A DNA stretch of 64,000 nucleotides from Streptomyces abikoensis (GCF_014648775.1 NZ_BMRT01000008.1:124001-188000), one strand, 5' to 3'. Positions 15,284 to 25,100 are shown, counted from the first letter of the stretch. The notes: generated from the sequence alone by a model not told the origin. Program-made: numbers and translations.

Positions 15284-17812
15284 GTGATCCGTGATGACGC
15301 TCTTGCTCAGCTGCCCGTGCGGTCCGTGCTCCCCGCGCTCGGGGAGGCGCTGGACGGGCACGGTGCGGCCGTGCTGTGCGCGCCGCCCGGGACCGGGAAG
15401 ACGACGCTCGTACCGCTCGCGCTGGCGGGGCTGACCGGCTCCGGGCCCGTGCGCCGCGTCCTGGTCGCCGAGCCCCGCCGGATCGCCGCGCGCGCCGCCG
15501 CGCGGCGGATGGCGTGGCTGCTGGGCGAGGAGGTCGGCGGGAAGGTCGGCTTCACCGTGCGCGGCGAGCGCCGGGCCGGGCCCTCGACCGTGGTGGAGGT
15601 CGTCACCACCGGTGTCCTGCTCCAGCGCCTCCAGCGCGACCCCGAGCTCGCCGGTGTCGACGTCGTCGTGCTCGACGAGTGCCACGAACGCCATCTGGAC
15701 GCCGACACCGCCGCCGCCTTCCTCCTGGACGTCCGGGCCGCGCTGCGCCCGGAGCTGCGGCTGGTGGCGGCGTCGGCGACGACGGACGCCGAGGGCTGGG
15801 CGCGGCTGCTGGGCGGCGCGCCGGTGGTGGAGGCGGCGGGCGTGTCGCACCCCGTGGAGGTGGTGTGGGCGCCGCCGGAGCGCGCGATACGGCCGCCGCA
15901 CGGCATGCGCGTGGATCCGGTGCTGCTGGAGCACGTGGCCGCCGTGGTGCGGCGGGCGCTGCGCGAGCGGGAGGGCGACGTGCTCTGCTTCCTCCCGGGC
16001 GTGGGCGAGATCGGCCGGGTGGCGGGGCTGCTGGGCGGGGCGCCCGGCGGGGCCGAGGTGCTCCAGGTGCACGGGCGGGCCCCGGCCGCCGTGCAGGACG
16101 CGGTGCTGGCCGGTGGCACCGGGACGCGGCGCGTGGTGCTGGCGACCTCGGTGGCCGAGTCGAGCCTGACCGTGCCGGGCGTACGGGTCGTCGTGGACGC
16201 CGGGCTGGCCCGGGAGCCGCGCACGGACCACGCCCGGGGGCTGAGCGCGCTGACGACCGTACGGGCGTCCCGCGCGTCCGGCCGCCAGCGGGCGGGCCGC
16301 GCGGGGCGCGAGGCCCCGGGGGCGGTGTACCGCTGCTGGACGGAGGCGGACGAGACGCGGCTGCCCGCGTTCCCGGCGGCGGAGATCACGGTGGCGGACC
16401 TGACGGCGTTCGCCCTGCAGGCCGCCTGCTGGGGCGATCCCGACGCGAGCGGCCTCGCGCTGCTCGACGCCCCGCCGGCCGGCGCCCTGGCGGCCGCGCG
16501 GTCGGTGCTGGCGGCCACGGGCGCGGTGGACGCCGACGGGCGGCCCACCGACCGGGGCCGGCGCATGGCGCGCCTGGGTGTGCACCCCCGGCTCGCACGC
16601 GCCCTGCTGGACGGCGCGCGCGAGGTCGGCGCACGCCGGGCGGCGGAGGTCGTGGCACTGCTGAGCGAGGAACCGCCGAGGGAGTACGGGGACGATCTGG
16701 CGTCGGCGTGGCGCTCCGCCCGGCGCGGGAACGACGCCTACGGCGCCCGCTGGCGCGTGGAGGCGCGCAGGCTGGAGAGCGCGCTGCGGGGCGTCTCCGG
16801 GGAGCCCGCCGCGGCCGCGTCCCGTGTGGACAGCGACGACGCCGTCGCCGGCCTGATCGCCGCGCTCGCGTTCCCCGAGCGGGTGGCGCGGCTGCGCGGC
16901 GGGGCCTCGTACCTGATGGTGTCCGGCACCGGCGCCGAGCTGGGTGAGGGGTCCCGGCTGCGCACCGCGCCCTGGCTCGCGGTGGCCGTCGCGGACCGGC
17001 CCGTCGCCGCCGCGTCGGCGCGGGTGCGGCTGGGCGCGGTGATCGACGAGGAGACGGCGCGGGCCGCCGCCGGGTCGCTGCTCGACGAGGGCGAGGAGGT
17101 GCGCTGGTCGGAGGAGCGGCGCGACGTCGTGGCGCGCCGCGTGGCCCGGCTGGGCGCGGTGGAGCTGACCGCGAGCGTGCTGGGCGCGCCGGACCGGGGG
17201 CTGGTGCGGGCGGCGCTGCTGGAGGGGCTGCGCCGCGAGGGCCTGGGGCTGCTGCGGTGGGGCGCGGAGGCGGCGGCGCTGCGGCAGCGGCTGGCGTTCC
17301 TCCGCCGTGAGCTGGGCGAGCCGTGGCCGGACGTGTCCGACGAGGCGCTGCTGGCGCGGGCGGACGAATGGCTGGGCGTGGAGCTGGACCGGGCCCGCAG
17401 GCGCGCGGACCTGGAGCGGCTGGACGCGGGGTCGGCGCTGGAGCGGCTGCTGCCGTGGGCGAGCGGTGACGCCGTGCGGCTGGCCGAGCTGGCGCCGGAG
17501 CGCATCGAGGTGCCGAGCGGCTCACGGATCCGGGTGGACTACGGCGGTGAGCAGCCCGTGCTGGCGGTCAAGCTCCAGGAGCTCTTCGGGCTGCACGAGA
17601 CGCCCCGGGTCGCGGGAGGGCGGGTGCCCGTGCTCGTCCATCTGCTGTCCCCGGCGGGGCGTCCGGCGGCGGTCACCGCGGATCTGGCGTCGTTCTGGCG
17701 GGACGGCTACCGGTCCGTACGGGCCGAGCTGCGCGGCCGGTATCCGCGGCACCCCTGGCCGGAGGACCCGGCCACGGCCACCGCGACGCGGCGCGCCAAC
17801 GCCAGGCGCTAG
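15284..17812 (+). CDS. hrpB: ATP-dependent helicase HrpB
   Basis: DEAH-box (SF2) RNA helicase of the HrpB family; the physiological substrate is not settled. The 842-residue protein has Walker A APPGTGKTTL near residue 35, VAEPRRIAARAAARR (motif Ia), VLDECHER (motif II), ASATTDAEGW (motif III), SVAESSLTVPGV and GRQRAGRAGRE (motifs V/VI), then an HA2-like region and the HrpB C-terminal domain (IRVDYGGEQPVLAVKLQELF). The GTG at 15284 (MIRDDALAQLPVRSVLPAL) fits homologues better than the in-frame GTG at 15266. No signal peptide. It is a single-gene unit. Confidence 0.94.
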   Translation: MIRDDALAQLPVRSVLPALGEALDGHGAAVLCAPPGTGKTTLVPLALAGLTGSGPVRRVLVAEPRRIAARAAARRMAWLLGEEVGGKVGFTVRGERRAGPSTVVEVVTTGVLLQRLQRDPELAGVDVVVLDECHERHLDADTAAAFLLDVRAALRPELRLVAASATTDAEGWARLLGGAPVVEAAGVSHPVEVVWAPPERAIRPPHGMRVDPVLLEHVAAVVRRALREREGDVLCFLPGVGEIGRVAGLLGGAPGGAEVLQVHGRAPAAVQDAVLAGGTGTRRVVLATSVAESSLTVPGVRVVVDAGLAREPRTDHARGLSALTTVRASRASGRQRAGRAGREAPGAVYRCWTEADETRLPAFPAAEITVADLTAFALQAACWGDPDASGLALLDAPPAGALAAARSVLAATGAVDADGRPTDRGRRMARLGVHPRLARALLDGAREVGARRAAEVVALLSEEPPREYGDDLASAWRSARRGNDAYGARWRVEARRLESALRGVSGEPAAAASRVDSDDAVAGLIAALAFPERVARLRGGASYLMVSGTGAELGEGSRLRTAPWLAVAVADRPVAAASARVRLGAVIDEETARAAAGSLLDEGEEVRWSEERRDVVARRVARLGAVELTASVLGAPDRGLVRAALLEGLRREGLGLLRWGAEAAALRQRLAFLRRELGEPWPDVSDEALLARADEWLGVELDRARRRADLERLDAGSALERLLPWASGDAVRLAELAPERIEVPSGSRIRVDYGGEQPVLAVKLQELFGLHETPRVAGGRVPVLVHLLSPAGRPAAVTADLASFWRDGYRSVRAELRGRYPRHPWPEDPATATATRRANARR

Positions 17813-17894
17813 GCGCCAGCGCGTCGCCTCGCGGGTGGCCGTGCGTGGTGCGTCCCGTCCGCTTCGTGGTGCGTCCCGTCCGCCGGCTCCGTCG

Positions 17895-18086
17895 TCAGGG
17901 GAGGTACCGCTCCAGGGCGGCGGCTCCCTTTTCCTCTATGTGGCGCCTGGCCGCCTCGACGCGTTCGGGGGTCACGTCGTGGCCGGAGGCCATGACGAGG
18001 TCCTCGGGATCGAAGGGCCGCTCGCCGCCGGTGTAGAGCCGGCTGGGGCGGGACGGGGTGGACGCGTCCTCCGGGGAATCCTTCAC
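17895..18086 (-). CDS. Small hypothetical protein
   Basis: A 63-residue hydrophilic protein (opening MKDSPEDASTPSRPSRLYTG, ending AAALERYLP). It lies 16 bp downstream of the DUF3068 gene on the same strand and is probably the last gene of that operon. The segment VTPERVEAARRHIEEKGAAA predicts one amphipathic helix. No family is recognised. Confidence 0.6.
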   Translation of the reverse strand: MKDSPEDASTPSRPSRLYTGGERPFDPEDLVMASGHDVTPERVEAARRHIEEKGAAALERYLP

Positions 18087-18102
18087 GGCGGGCCTCCTCT
18101 GC

Positions 18103-19104
18103 TCAGGCGACCCCTTCCGGGGTCACCCGTTCGGGTTTCCCTCCATCGTGTGCCCGGTCCGCCGCGACCGCACGCCGATCTCGGGCCTCCAGGGCGAGGG
18201 AGAGCGCGAGCAGGACGCCGCCGAGGGCGAGGAGACCCCAGGGGAGGTAGCTGGTGAGCAGGAGGACCAGCTGCCGTTGGGAGGCCACGAGGGCGACGGT
18301 CGAGTCGACGTAGTCGGGGCGCATCTTCACATGGCCGGAGAAGGCGGGGATCGGTTCCTTGCCGGGGTCGCCGGTCCAGCGCATCTCCTCGCTGTGGATC
18401 TCCTCGCCGTTGACGGGGGCGCCGGTGACGGGGTCGATCCAGAACATGCGCCGGGTGGTGTACCAGCGTTCCAGGCCGAGCCGGCGGACGGTGTCGGGGC
18501 TGATGCCGAGCGGCAGCTTCCTGGGCAGGGGCACCTTCGTCCAGGGGATCGTCTGCTCGAAGTAGTAGACGTCCAGGCCGTGGAAGACGCGGGTGCCCTT
18601 GTAGTGGATGGGCGCGGAGGTGCGGGTCATCAGGTCGAAGTAGCGGTAGTCGCGTTTCTCGACGAGGAACGGCCATTTGAACTCGATGCCGTCGCGGCGC
18701 ACCGGGGTGCCGTCGACGTGTTCGCCGCCCGCGTGGACGGGTTCCTGGCTGTGGGCGTCGAAGACGTACCGCTCGGGGATCATGGAGACCATGGCGCCGT
18801 CGGGGCCGGCGGCGTAGGAGAGGGTGTCCCAGACGACGACGTCGCGGCCGGTCTCGGCGCCGACCTCCCGGGCCTTCTCGACGTTGCCCTTGAGGGTCTG
18901 GACCACGGTGAGGCGGGGGACGGTGCGGGGCTTGAGGGTGCCGTAGTCGATGAGGGTGGCGTTCTCGGCCTCCATGACGACGGTCCGGTACTGGCCGGCC
19001 GGGACCTTGGCGAGGCGGGGGAAGGCGTACCAGCGCAGCAGGGGTGACAGCGCGGCGCAGAAGACCGCGAAGGCCAGCAGTACGAGGCTCGCCCGTCGGC
19101 GCAT
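18103..19104 (-). CDS. DUF3068 domain-containing membrane protein
   Basis: A 333-residue actinobacterial envelope protein of the DUF3068 (PorA-like) family. It has an N-terminal membrane helix (ASLVLLAFAVFCAALSPLL), a large extracellular beta-rich domain and a C-terminal helix (LTSYLPWGLLALGGVLLALS) followed by a charged cytoplasmic tail. Recognisable blocks are VVWDTLSYA, ERYVFDAHSQEPVHAGGE, FLVEKRDYRYFDL and RMFWIDPVTGAPVNGEE. The function is unknown. The start ATG is at 19102-19104. It lies 13 bp after a 44-codon membrane-peptide gene and 16 bp before the small 17895 gene, so the three form an operon. Confidence 0.88.
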   Translation of the reverse strand: MRRRASLVLLAFAVFCAALSPLLRWYAFPRLAKVPAGQYRTVVMEAENATLIDYGTLKPRTVPRLTVVQTLKGNVEKAREVGAETGRDVVVWDTLSYAAGPDGAMVSMIPERYVFDAHSQEPVHAGGEHVDGTPVRRDGIEFKWPFLVEKRDYRYFDLMTRTSAPIHYKGTRVFHGLDVYYFEQTIPWTKVPLPRKLPLGISPDTVRRLGLERWYTTRRMFWIDPVTGAPVNGEEIHSEEMRWTGDPGKEPIPAFSGHVKMRPDYVDSTVALVASQRQLVLLLTSYLPWGLLALGGVLLALSLALEARDRRAVAADRAHDGGKPERVTPEGVA

Positions 19105-19117
19105 GGCGGCCGCTCCG

Positions 19118-19252
19118 CTAGGGGCGGGCGGGGGCGGAGGTGAGCAGGGGCTCGGGGGAGGTCTCGCCCCGGGGCGGGCCGACGGCCGTGACGGCGAGGA
19201 CGAGGGCGAGGGCCGCGGCCAGTCCGATGGCCGCGGCGGCCAGTGCGCGCAT
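19118..19252 (-). CDS. 44-residue membrane peptide (SPW_0924-like)
   Basis: A short gene starting at the ATG at 19250-19252 with GGAGG about 10 nt upstream and ending in TAG at 19118-19120. The product has one hydrophobic segment (ALAAAAIGLAAALALVLAVT) and a Pro/Ser tail ending LLTSAPARP. From memory it matches the SPW_0924 family conserved in Streptomyces immediately before DUF3068 genes. The 13-bp gap to the DUF3068 start, the ribosome-binding site and this conserved neighbourhood support it being real. Function unknown. Confidence 0.72.
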   Translation of the reverse strand: MRALAAAAIGLAAALALVLAVTAVGPPRGETSPEPLLTSAPARP

Positions 19253-19272
19253 GCGGAGCCTCCCGGCGGATT

Positions 19273-19303
19273 CCCCTCACCTGACGAGACGTCAGGTGAG
19301 GGG
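19273..19303. promoter_or_regulatory. Perfect 14-bp palindrome between polA and the DUF3068 operon
   Basis: CCCCTCACCTGACG, a 3-nt loop, and its exact complement. It lies 21 bp upstream of the 44-codon gene and 51 bp past the polA stop, both on the minus strand. A weak promoter (TTCTCT, 17 bp, TACCGT) ends just before it. It could be the polA terminator, an operator at the transcription start, or both. Confidence 0.6.
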
Positions 19304-19354
19304 GCACGGTAGCAACGCCCGGCGCGGAAGAGAACAACGCCGTACGCGCGGGCG

Positions 19355-22096
19355 TCAGTGCGCGGCGGACTCCCAGTCCCCGCCGACGCCCACCGACACG
19401 TCCAGCGGGGCGCGCAGCTCGACGGCGCCGGCCATCTCACGACGGACCAGCTCCTCGACCTTCTCCCGCTCCCCCGGCGCGATCTCCAGCACGATTTCGT
19501 CGTGCACCTGGAGCAGCATCCGGGAGGTGAGCTTCTCCGCCGCCAGGGCCTCGGCCACCCGCAGCATCGCGATCTTGACGATATCGGCGGCCGTGCCCTG
19601 GATCGGGGCGTTCAGCGCCATCCGCTCGGCCATCTCGCGCCGCTGCCGGTTGTCGCTGTTGAGATCCGGCAGGTACCGGCGCCGGCCCAGCATCGTCTCG
19701 GTGTAGCCCGTGGCACGGGCCTCCTCCACGACGCGCTGGAGGTAGTCGCGCACACCGCCGAACCGCTCGAAGAACGTGTCCATCAGACGACGCGCCTCGT
19801 CCGGCATGATGTTCAGCTGCTGCGAGAGCCCGAACGCCGACAGCCCGTACGCCAGGCCGTACGACATCGCCTTGATCTTCCGGCGCATCTCGGGATCGAC
19901 CTCGCTCTTGGCGACGCCGAACACCTGGGAGGCGACCGTCGTGTGGAGGTCCTCACCGGAGGTGAACGCCTCGATCAGGCCCTCGTCCTCCGAGAGGTGG
20001 GCCATCACCCGCAGCTCGATCTGGCTGTAGTCGGCGGTCATCAGCGACTCGAAGCCCTCGCCGACCACGAAGCCCCGGCGGATGGCCCGGCCCTCGTCCG
20101 TCCGCACCGGGATGTTCTGGAGGTTGGGGTCGGTGGAGGACAGCCGGCCCGTGGCCGCCACGGTCTGGTTGAACGTGGTGTGGATCCGGCCGTCGGCGGC
20201 GATCGCCTTGATCAGGCCCTCGACCGTGGACCGCAGCTTGGACTGCTCACGGTGCCGCAGCATGATCACCGGCAGCTCGTTGTCCGTCTGCGCGGCGAGC
20301 CAGGCCAGCGCGTCCGCGTCCGTGGTGAAGCCCGTCTTGGTCTTCTTCGTCTTCGGCAGGCCCAGCTCACCGAAGAGGACCTCCTGCAGCTGCTTGGGCG
20401 AGCCCAGGTTGAACTCGCGGCCCGCCGCCAGATGCGCCGACTCCACCGCCTGCTGCACGGCCGCGGCGAACTGCTGCTCCATGCGCTCCAGCCAGCCCCG
20501 GTCTGCGGCGATGCCCGCCCGCTCACAGGCGGACAGCACGGCACTCGTCGGCAGCTCCACATCGGCCAGCAGCCGCGCCGCGCCCACCTCCTCGACCCGC
20601 CCGGCGAACGCGCCGCCCAGATCCAGAACGGTACGGGCCCGGCCCATCAGCGCGTCCGCCTCGGCCTGCTCGTCGGCCCCGAAGGCCAGCTGGCCGTCAC
20701 CGGCCGCGGCCGTCGCCAGCTCGCGCCCCAGGTACTCCACCGACAGCGCGTCCAGCGCGAACGACCGGCGCCCCGGCTTGACCAGGTACGCGGCCAGCGC
20801 CGTGTCCATCGTCACGCCCTCGACCGACCAGCCGTGATCGGCGAAGACCCGCATCACGGCCTTCGCGTCGTGCATCACCTTCGGACGCGCCGGATCCGCG
20901 CACCACTCGGCGAACGCCCGCTCGTCGGCCTCGTCCAGCTCCGCCGGGTCGAACCACGCGGCCGGGCCCTCGCCCGTCGCCAGCGCGATCTCCGCGACCC
21001 GGCCACTGCCCTTCGCCCACGAATCCGTGATCGCCACACCCAGCGGGCCCGCACCGTGCTCGGCCAGCCACGGGGCCAGGGCACCCGTGCCCAGCACCAC
21101 GCCGTCGACCTCGGCGCCCGCCTCCGGAGCCGGCTCCTCGGCCGCGTCGGCGCCCGGGTCGGCCGCCAGCAGCCGGTCCCGCAGACCCTGGTTACGGATC
21201 TCCAGGCCCTCCAGGAACGCCACCAGAGCGTTCCGGTCGTAGGCCCGGCGCTCCAGATCGTCCGGATGCGTGGACAGCGCCACGTCCCGCACCATCTCGG
21301 TCAGCCGGCGGTTGAGCTTGACCGCCTCCAGATGGTCGCGCAGATTCTGCCCGGCCTTGCCCTTGACCTCGTCCACCCGCTCGACGAGCTCCGCGAACGA
21401 ACCGAACTGGTTGATCCACTTCGCGGCCGTCTTCTCACCGACACCCGGGATGCCCGGCAGATTGTCCGACGGGTCGCCGCGCAGCGCCGCGAAGTCCGGA
21501 TACTGCGACGGGGACAGCCCGTACTTCTCCTGGACCTTCTCCGGAGTGAAGCGCGTCAGCTCCGAGACGCCCTTCGTCGGGTACAGCACCGTGACCGCGT
21601 CGGTGATCAGCTGGAAGGAATCGCGGTCGCCCGTGACGATCGAGACCTCGAAGCCCTCGGCCTCCGCCTCCGTCGCCAGCGTGGCGATGACGTCGTCGGC
21701 CTCGAAGCCGTCCACGGCGAAACGCCGCACGTTCATCGCGTCCAGCAGCTCACCGATCAGCTTCACCTGACCCTTGAACTCGTCCGGCGTCGCCGAACGC
21801 GTCGCCTTGTACTCGGGGAACTCCTCCGAGCGCCACGTCTTCCGCGACACGTCGAACGCCACCGCGAAATGCGTGGGCCGCTCATCACGCAGCGTATTGG
21901 CCAGCATCGACGCGAAGCCGTACACCGCGTTCGTCGTCTGACCGGCAGACGTCGTGAAGTTCTCGGCGGGCAGCGCGAAGAACGCCCGGTACGCCATGGA
22001 GTGCCCGTCCATCAACAGCAGACGGGGACGGCCTCCCCCGGCGTCGCCGGTCGGGTCGTTCGCTTCGGTCGGGGTATTCGATGCCTTGGATGCCAC
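19355..22096 (-). CDS. polA: DNA polymerase I
   Basis: Gap-filling and Okazaki-fragment maturation polymerase. The 913-residue protein contains an N-terminal 5'-nuclease (LLLMDGHSMAYRAFFALP, VDGFEADDVIATLA, VTGDRDSFQLI, GIPGVGEKTAAKWI; residues ~25-320), a 3'-5' exonuclease-like domain (~340-530) that lacks the catalytic acidic motifs (GVAITDS where active enzymes have D-x-E), and a complete family A polymerase domain (TADYSQIELRVMAHLSEDEG, MRRKIKAMSYGLAYGL, LLQVHDEIVLE). Loss of proofreading is usual for actinobacterial PolA. The start GTG is at 22094-22096 (MASKASNTP). It diverges from the FdhF-like gene across 143 bp. Confidence 0.97.
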   Translation of the reverse strand: MASKASNTPTEANDPTGDAGGGRPRLLLMDGHSMAYRAFFALPAENFTTSAGQTTNAVYGFASMLANTLRDERPTHFAVAFDVSRKTWRSEEFPEYKATRSATPDEFKGQVKLIGELLDAMNVRRFAVDGFEADDVIATLATEAEAEGFEVSIVTGDRDSFQLITDAVTVLYPTKGVSELTRFTPEKVQEKYGLSPSQYPDFAALRGDPSDNLPGIPGVGEKTAAKWINQFGSFAELVERVDEVKGKAGQNLRDHLEAVKLNRRLTEMVRDVALSTHPDDLERRAYDRNALVAFLEGLEIRNQGLRDRLLAADPGADAAEEPAPEAGAEVDGVVLGTGALAPWLAEHGAGPLGVAITDSWAKGSGRVAEIALATGEGPAAWFDPAELDEADERAFAEWCADPARPKVMHDAKAVMRVFADHGWSVEGVTMDTALAAYLVKPGRRSFALDALSVEYLGRELATAAAGDGQLAFGADEQAEADALMGRARTVLDLGGAFAGRVEEVGAARLLADVELPTSAVLSACERAGIAADRGWLERMEQQFAAAVQQAVESAHLAAGREFNLGSPKQLQEVLFGELGLPKTKKTKTGFTTDADALAWLAAQTDNELPVIMLRHREQSKLRSTVEGLIKAIAADGRIHTTFNQTVAATGRLSSTDPNLQNIPVRTDEGRAIRRGFVVGEGFESLMTADYSQIELRVMAHLSEDEGLIEAFTSGEDLHTTVASQVFGVAKSEVDPEMRRKIKAMSYGLAYGLSAFGLSQQLNIMPDEARRLMDTFFERFGGVRDYLQRVVEEARATGYTETMLGRRRYLPDLNSDNRQRREMAERMALNAPIQGTAADIVKIAMLRVAEALAAEKLTSRMLLQVHDEIVLEIAPGEREKVEELVRREMAGAVELRAPLDVSVGVGGDWESAAH

Positions 22097-22239
22097 GCCC
22101 CCGATCCTGCCACGCCCCACTGACAATCCCGACCGCCCCGCACACCGGTCACCCTCACCACCGCCACCGTCCCGGCCCCGTGACAGGATCGGCCCGTACG
22201 CACGTCCCAAGATCCACCGACCGCTCAAGGGAGAGCGAG

Positions 22240-24540
22240 ATGGCAGGCAAGCCGCCCACCGGCGACCCCGTACAGGACGCACCCAGCGTCACCGCCCCGC
22301 AGCACGCCGCCGCCGGGCTTCCCGCCATCGCCCACTCGCTGCGCATGGCCCACGAGCAGATGGGCGTCCGCCGCACCGCCCTGACCCTCCTCAAGGTCAA
22401 CCAGAAGAACGGCTTCGACTGCCCCGGCTGCGCCTGGCCCGAGCCCGACAAGCGCCACGCCGCCGAATTCTGCGAGAACGGCGCCAAGGCCGTCGCCGAG
22501 GAAGCCACCCTCCGCCGCGTCACCCCGGCCTTCTTCGCCGCCCACCCCGTCGCCGACCTCGCCGAGCGCAGCGGCTACTGGCTCGGCCAGCAGGGCCGCC
22601 TCACCCACCCCATGTACCTCGCCGAGGGCGCCACCACCTACGAACCCGTCACCTGGGAACGCGCCTTCGACATCGTCGCCGAGGAACTCCAGGCCCTCGC
22701 CACCCCCGACGAAGCCGTCTTCTACACCTCCGGCCGCACCAGCAACGAAGCCGCCTTCCTCTACCAGCTCTTCGCCCGCGAGTTCGGCACCAACAACCTG
22801 CCGGACTGCTCCAACATGTGCCACGAGTCCTCCGGCTCCGCCCTCACCGAGACCATCGGCATCGGCAAGGGCAGCGTCCTGCTGGACGACCTTTACAAGG
22901 CCGACCTGATCATCGTCGCCGGCCAGAACCCCGGCACCAACCACCCCCGCATGCTCAGCGCCCTGGAGAAGGCCAAGCGCGGCGGCACCCGGATCATCAC
23001 CGTCAACCCGCTCCCCGAAGCGGGCCTGGAACGCTTCAAGAACCCCCAGAACGCCCGCGGCCTCGCCGCCGGCGGCACCGCCCTCACCGACCTCTTCCTC
23101 CAGATCCGCCTCGGCGGCGACCAGGCCCTCTTCCGCCTCCTCAACCGCCTGATCCTGGAGACCGAAGGCGCCGTCGACACCGCCTTCGTCGACGAGCACA
23201 CCCACGGCTTCGAGGAATTCGCCCACGCCGCCCGCACCGCCGACTGGGACGAGACCCTCCGCGCCACCGGTCTGCGCCGCGAGGAGATCGAAACCGCCCT
23301 GCGCATGGTCCTGGACTCCCGGCGCGTCATCGTCTGCTGGGCCATGGGCCTCACCCAGCACAAGCACGCCGTCCCCACCATCAAGGAAGTCGTCAACTTC
23401 CTCCTCCTGCGCGGCAACATCGGCCGCCCCGGCGCCGGCGTCTGCCCCGTCCGCGGCCACAGCAACGTCCAGGGCGACCGCACCATGGGCATCTTCGAAC
23501 GCCCCGCCCCCGCCTTCCTCGACGCCCTCGAGAAGGAATTCGGCTTCACCCCGCCGCGCGAACACGGCCTCGACGTCGTCCGCGCCATCCGCGCCCTGCG
23601 CGACGGACAGGCCAAGGTCTTCTTCGCCATGGGCGGCAACTTCGTCGCCGCCACACCCGACACCGACGTCACGGAAGCCGCCGTCCGGCGCGCCCGGCTC
23701 ACCGTGCACGTCTCCACCAAGCTCAACCGCTCCCACGTGATCACCGGCGCCCGCGCCCTGATCCTCCCCACCCTCGGCCGCACCGAACGCGACCGCCAGC
23801 ACACCGGCGACCAGTTCGTCACCGTCGAGGACTCCATGGGCATGGTCCACGCCTCCCGCGGCCGCCTCGAACCCGCGAGCCCCCAGCTCCTCTCCGAGCC
23901 CGCCATCGTCTGCCGCCTGGCCCGCCGCACCCTCGGCGAGGCCAGCCCCACGCCCTGGGAAGACTTCGAACGCGACTACGCGACGATCCGCGACCGCATC
24001 GCCCGCGTCATCCCCGGCTTCGAGGACTTCAACGCCCGCGTCGCCCGCCCCGGCGGCTTCACCCTCCCCCACGCCCCCCGCGACGCCCGCCGCTTCCCCA
24101 CCGCGACCGGCAAGGCCAACTTCAGCGCCACCCCCGTCGAGTACCCGCGGGTGCCCGAAGGACGGCTGCTGCTGCAGACCCTGCGCTCGCACGACCAGTA
24201 CAACACCACCATCTACGGCCTCGACGACCGCTACCGCGGCATCAAGAACGGCCGCCGCGTCGTCCTCCTCCACCCCGACGACGCCCGCGAGCACGGCCTC
24301 GACGACGGGGCGTACGCCGACCTCGTCAGCGAGTGGACCGACGGCACCGAACGCCGCGCGCCCGGCTTCCGCGTCGTCCACTACCCCACCACGCGCGGCT
24401 GCGCGGCCGCCTACTACCCCGAGACGAACGTGCTCGTCCCGCTCGACCACACCGCCGACACCAGCAACACGCCCGCCAGCAAGTCCGTCGTCATCCGGCT
24501 CGAACCGGCGGCCGCGTCCACGGGCGTTAACGGCAGTTGA
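22240..24540 (+). CDS. FdhF/YdeP family molybdopterin oxidoreductase
   Basis: A 766-residue molybdopterin bis-MGD enzyme of the FdhF/YdeP group. The substrate of YdeP-type enzymes is not established; E. coli YdeP is tied to acid resistance. Near the N-terminus CPGCAWPEPDKRHAAEFCENG supplies three Cys (C61, C64, C78), fewer than the four needed by a standard [4Fe-4S] domain, as in the YdeP group. The molybdopterin core follows: TYEPVTWERAFDIVAEEL, VFYTSGRTSNEAAFLYQLF, CSNMCHESSG and the C-terminal MoCo-binding barrel (QYNTTIYGLDDRYRGIKNGR). No Tat signal, so it is cytoplasmic. The start is the ATG at 22240, preceded by AAGGGAGAG. Confidence 0.9.
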   Translation: MAGKPPTGDPVQDAPSVTAPQHAAAGLPAIAHSLRMAHEQMGVRRTALTLLKVNQKNGFDCPGCAWPEPDKRHAAEFCENGAKAVAEEATLRRVTPAFFAAHPVADLAERSGYWLGQQGRLTHPMYLAEGATTYEPVTWERAFDIVAEELQALATPDEAVFYTSGRTSNEAAFLYQLFAREFGTNNLPDCSNMCHESSGSALTETIGIGKGSVLLDDLYKADLIIVAGQNPGTNHPRMLSALEKAKRGGTRIITVNPLPEAGLERFKNPQNARGLAAGGTALTDLFLQIRLGGDQALFRLLNRLILETEGAVDTAFVDEHTHGFEEFAHAARTADWDETLRATGLRREEIETALRMVLDSRRVIVCWAMGLTQHKHAVPTIKEVVNFLLLRGNIGRPGAGVCPVRGHSNVQGDRTMGIFERPAPAFLDALEKEFGFTPPREHGLDVVRAIRALRDGQAKVFFAMGGNFVAATPDTDVTEAAVRRARLTVHVSTKLNRSHVITGARALILPTLGRTERDRQHTGDQFVTVEDSMGMVHASRGRLEPASPQLLSEPAIVCRLARRTLGEASPTPWEDFERDYATIRDRIARVIPGFEDFNARVARPGGFTLPHAPRDARRFPTATGKANFSATPVEYPRVPEGRLLLQTLRSHDQYNTTIYGLDDRYRGIKNGRRVVLLHPDDAREHGLDDGAYADLVSEWTDGTERRAPGFRVVHYPTTRGCAAAYYPETNVLVPLDHTADTSNTPASKSVVIRLEPAAASTGVNGS

Positions 24541-24607
24541 CGACAGGACGGTCCGGCTGAAAAAACGTTCACAACACAATGACCACGGGCGATCGGAGCC
24601 GCAGCAC

Positions 24608-25069
24608 ATGGGCGAGCACAGCAAGACCACGTTCCCGCAGGACATCCTCGACCAGTGGGCCGACAGCGGGCTCGACCTCAACGCCCTGTTCTCCGCCGGC
24701 CACCTGGGCGAGCGGATGAGCGTCACCGTCGTCGAGGCCTCCCCCGAACGCGTCGTCGGCACCATGCCCGTCGAGGGCAACACCCAGCCCTACGGCCTGC
24801 TGCACGGCGGCGCCTCCGCCGTCCTCGCCGAGACCCTGGGTTCGGTGGGCGCCATGCTCCACGGCGGACCCGCCCGGATCGCCGTCGGCGTCGACCTCAA
24901 CTGCACCCACCACCGCGGCGTCCGCTCCGGCCTCGTCACCGGCGTCGCCACCCCCGTCCACCGCGGCCGCACCTCCGCCACCTACGAGATCGCCATCACC
25001 GACGAGCAGGACCGCCGCGTCTGCTCCGCCCGCCTCACCTGCGTCATCCGCGAGCAGACGGCCGGCTGA
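24608..25069 (+). CDS. PaaI-type hotdog-fold thioesterase
   Basis: A 153-residue single-domain acyl-CoA thioesterase of the PaaI/4HBT group. The segment QPYGLLHGGASAVLAETLGS is the family signature, with the His-Gly-Gly turn and the Glu/Asp catalytic position on the central helix. GVDLNCTHHRGVRSGLVTG and RRVCSARLTCVIRE complete the fold. The natural acyl-CoA is unknown. The start ATG at 24608 is preceded by GGAGCC in a 67-bp gap after the oxidoreductase gene, so co-transcription is possible. A strong hairpin terminator follows at 25101-25136. Confidence 0.92.
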   Translation: MGEHSKTTFPQDILDQWADSGLDLNALFSAGHLGERMSVTVVEASPERVVGTMPVEGNTQPYGLLHGGASAVLAETLGSVGAMLHGGPARIAVGVDLNCTHHRGVRSGLVTGVATPVHRGRTSATYEIAITDEQDRRVCSARLTCVIREQTAG

Positions 25070-25100
25070 CCGCCCGCCGAGAGACGCACCCCACCCTTGA

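Noticed and set aside
19358..22123. 921-codon plus-strand frame opposite polA
   Set aside because: Composition is Arg/His/Leu-rich shadow sequence; polA motifs on the other strand are unambiguous.
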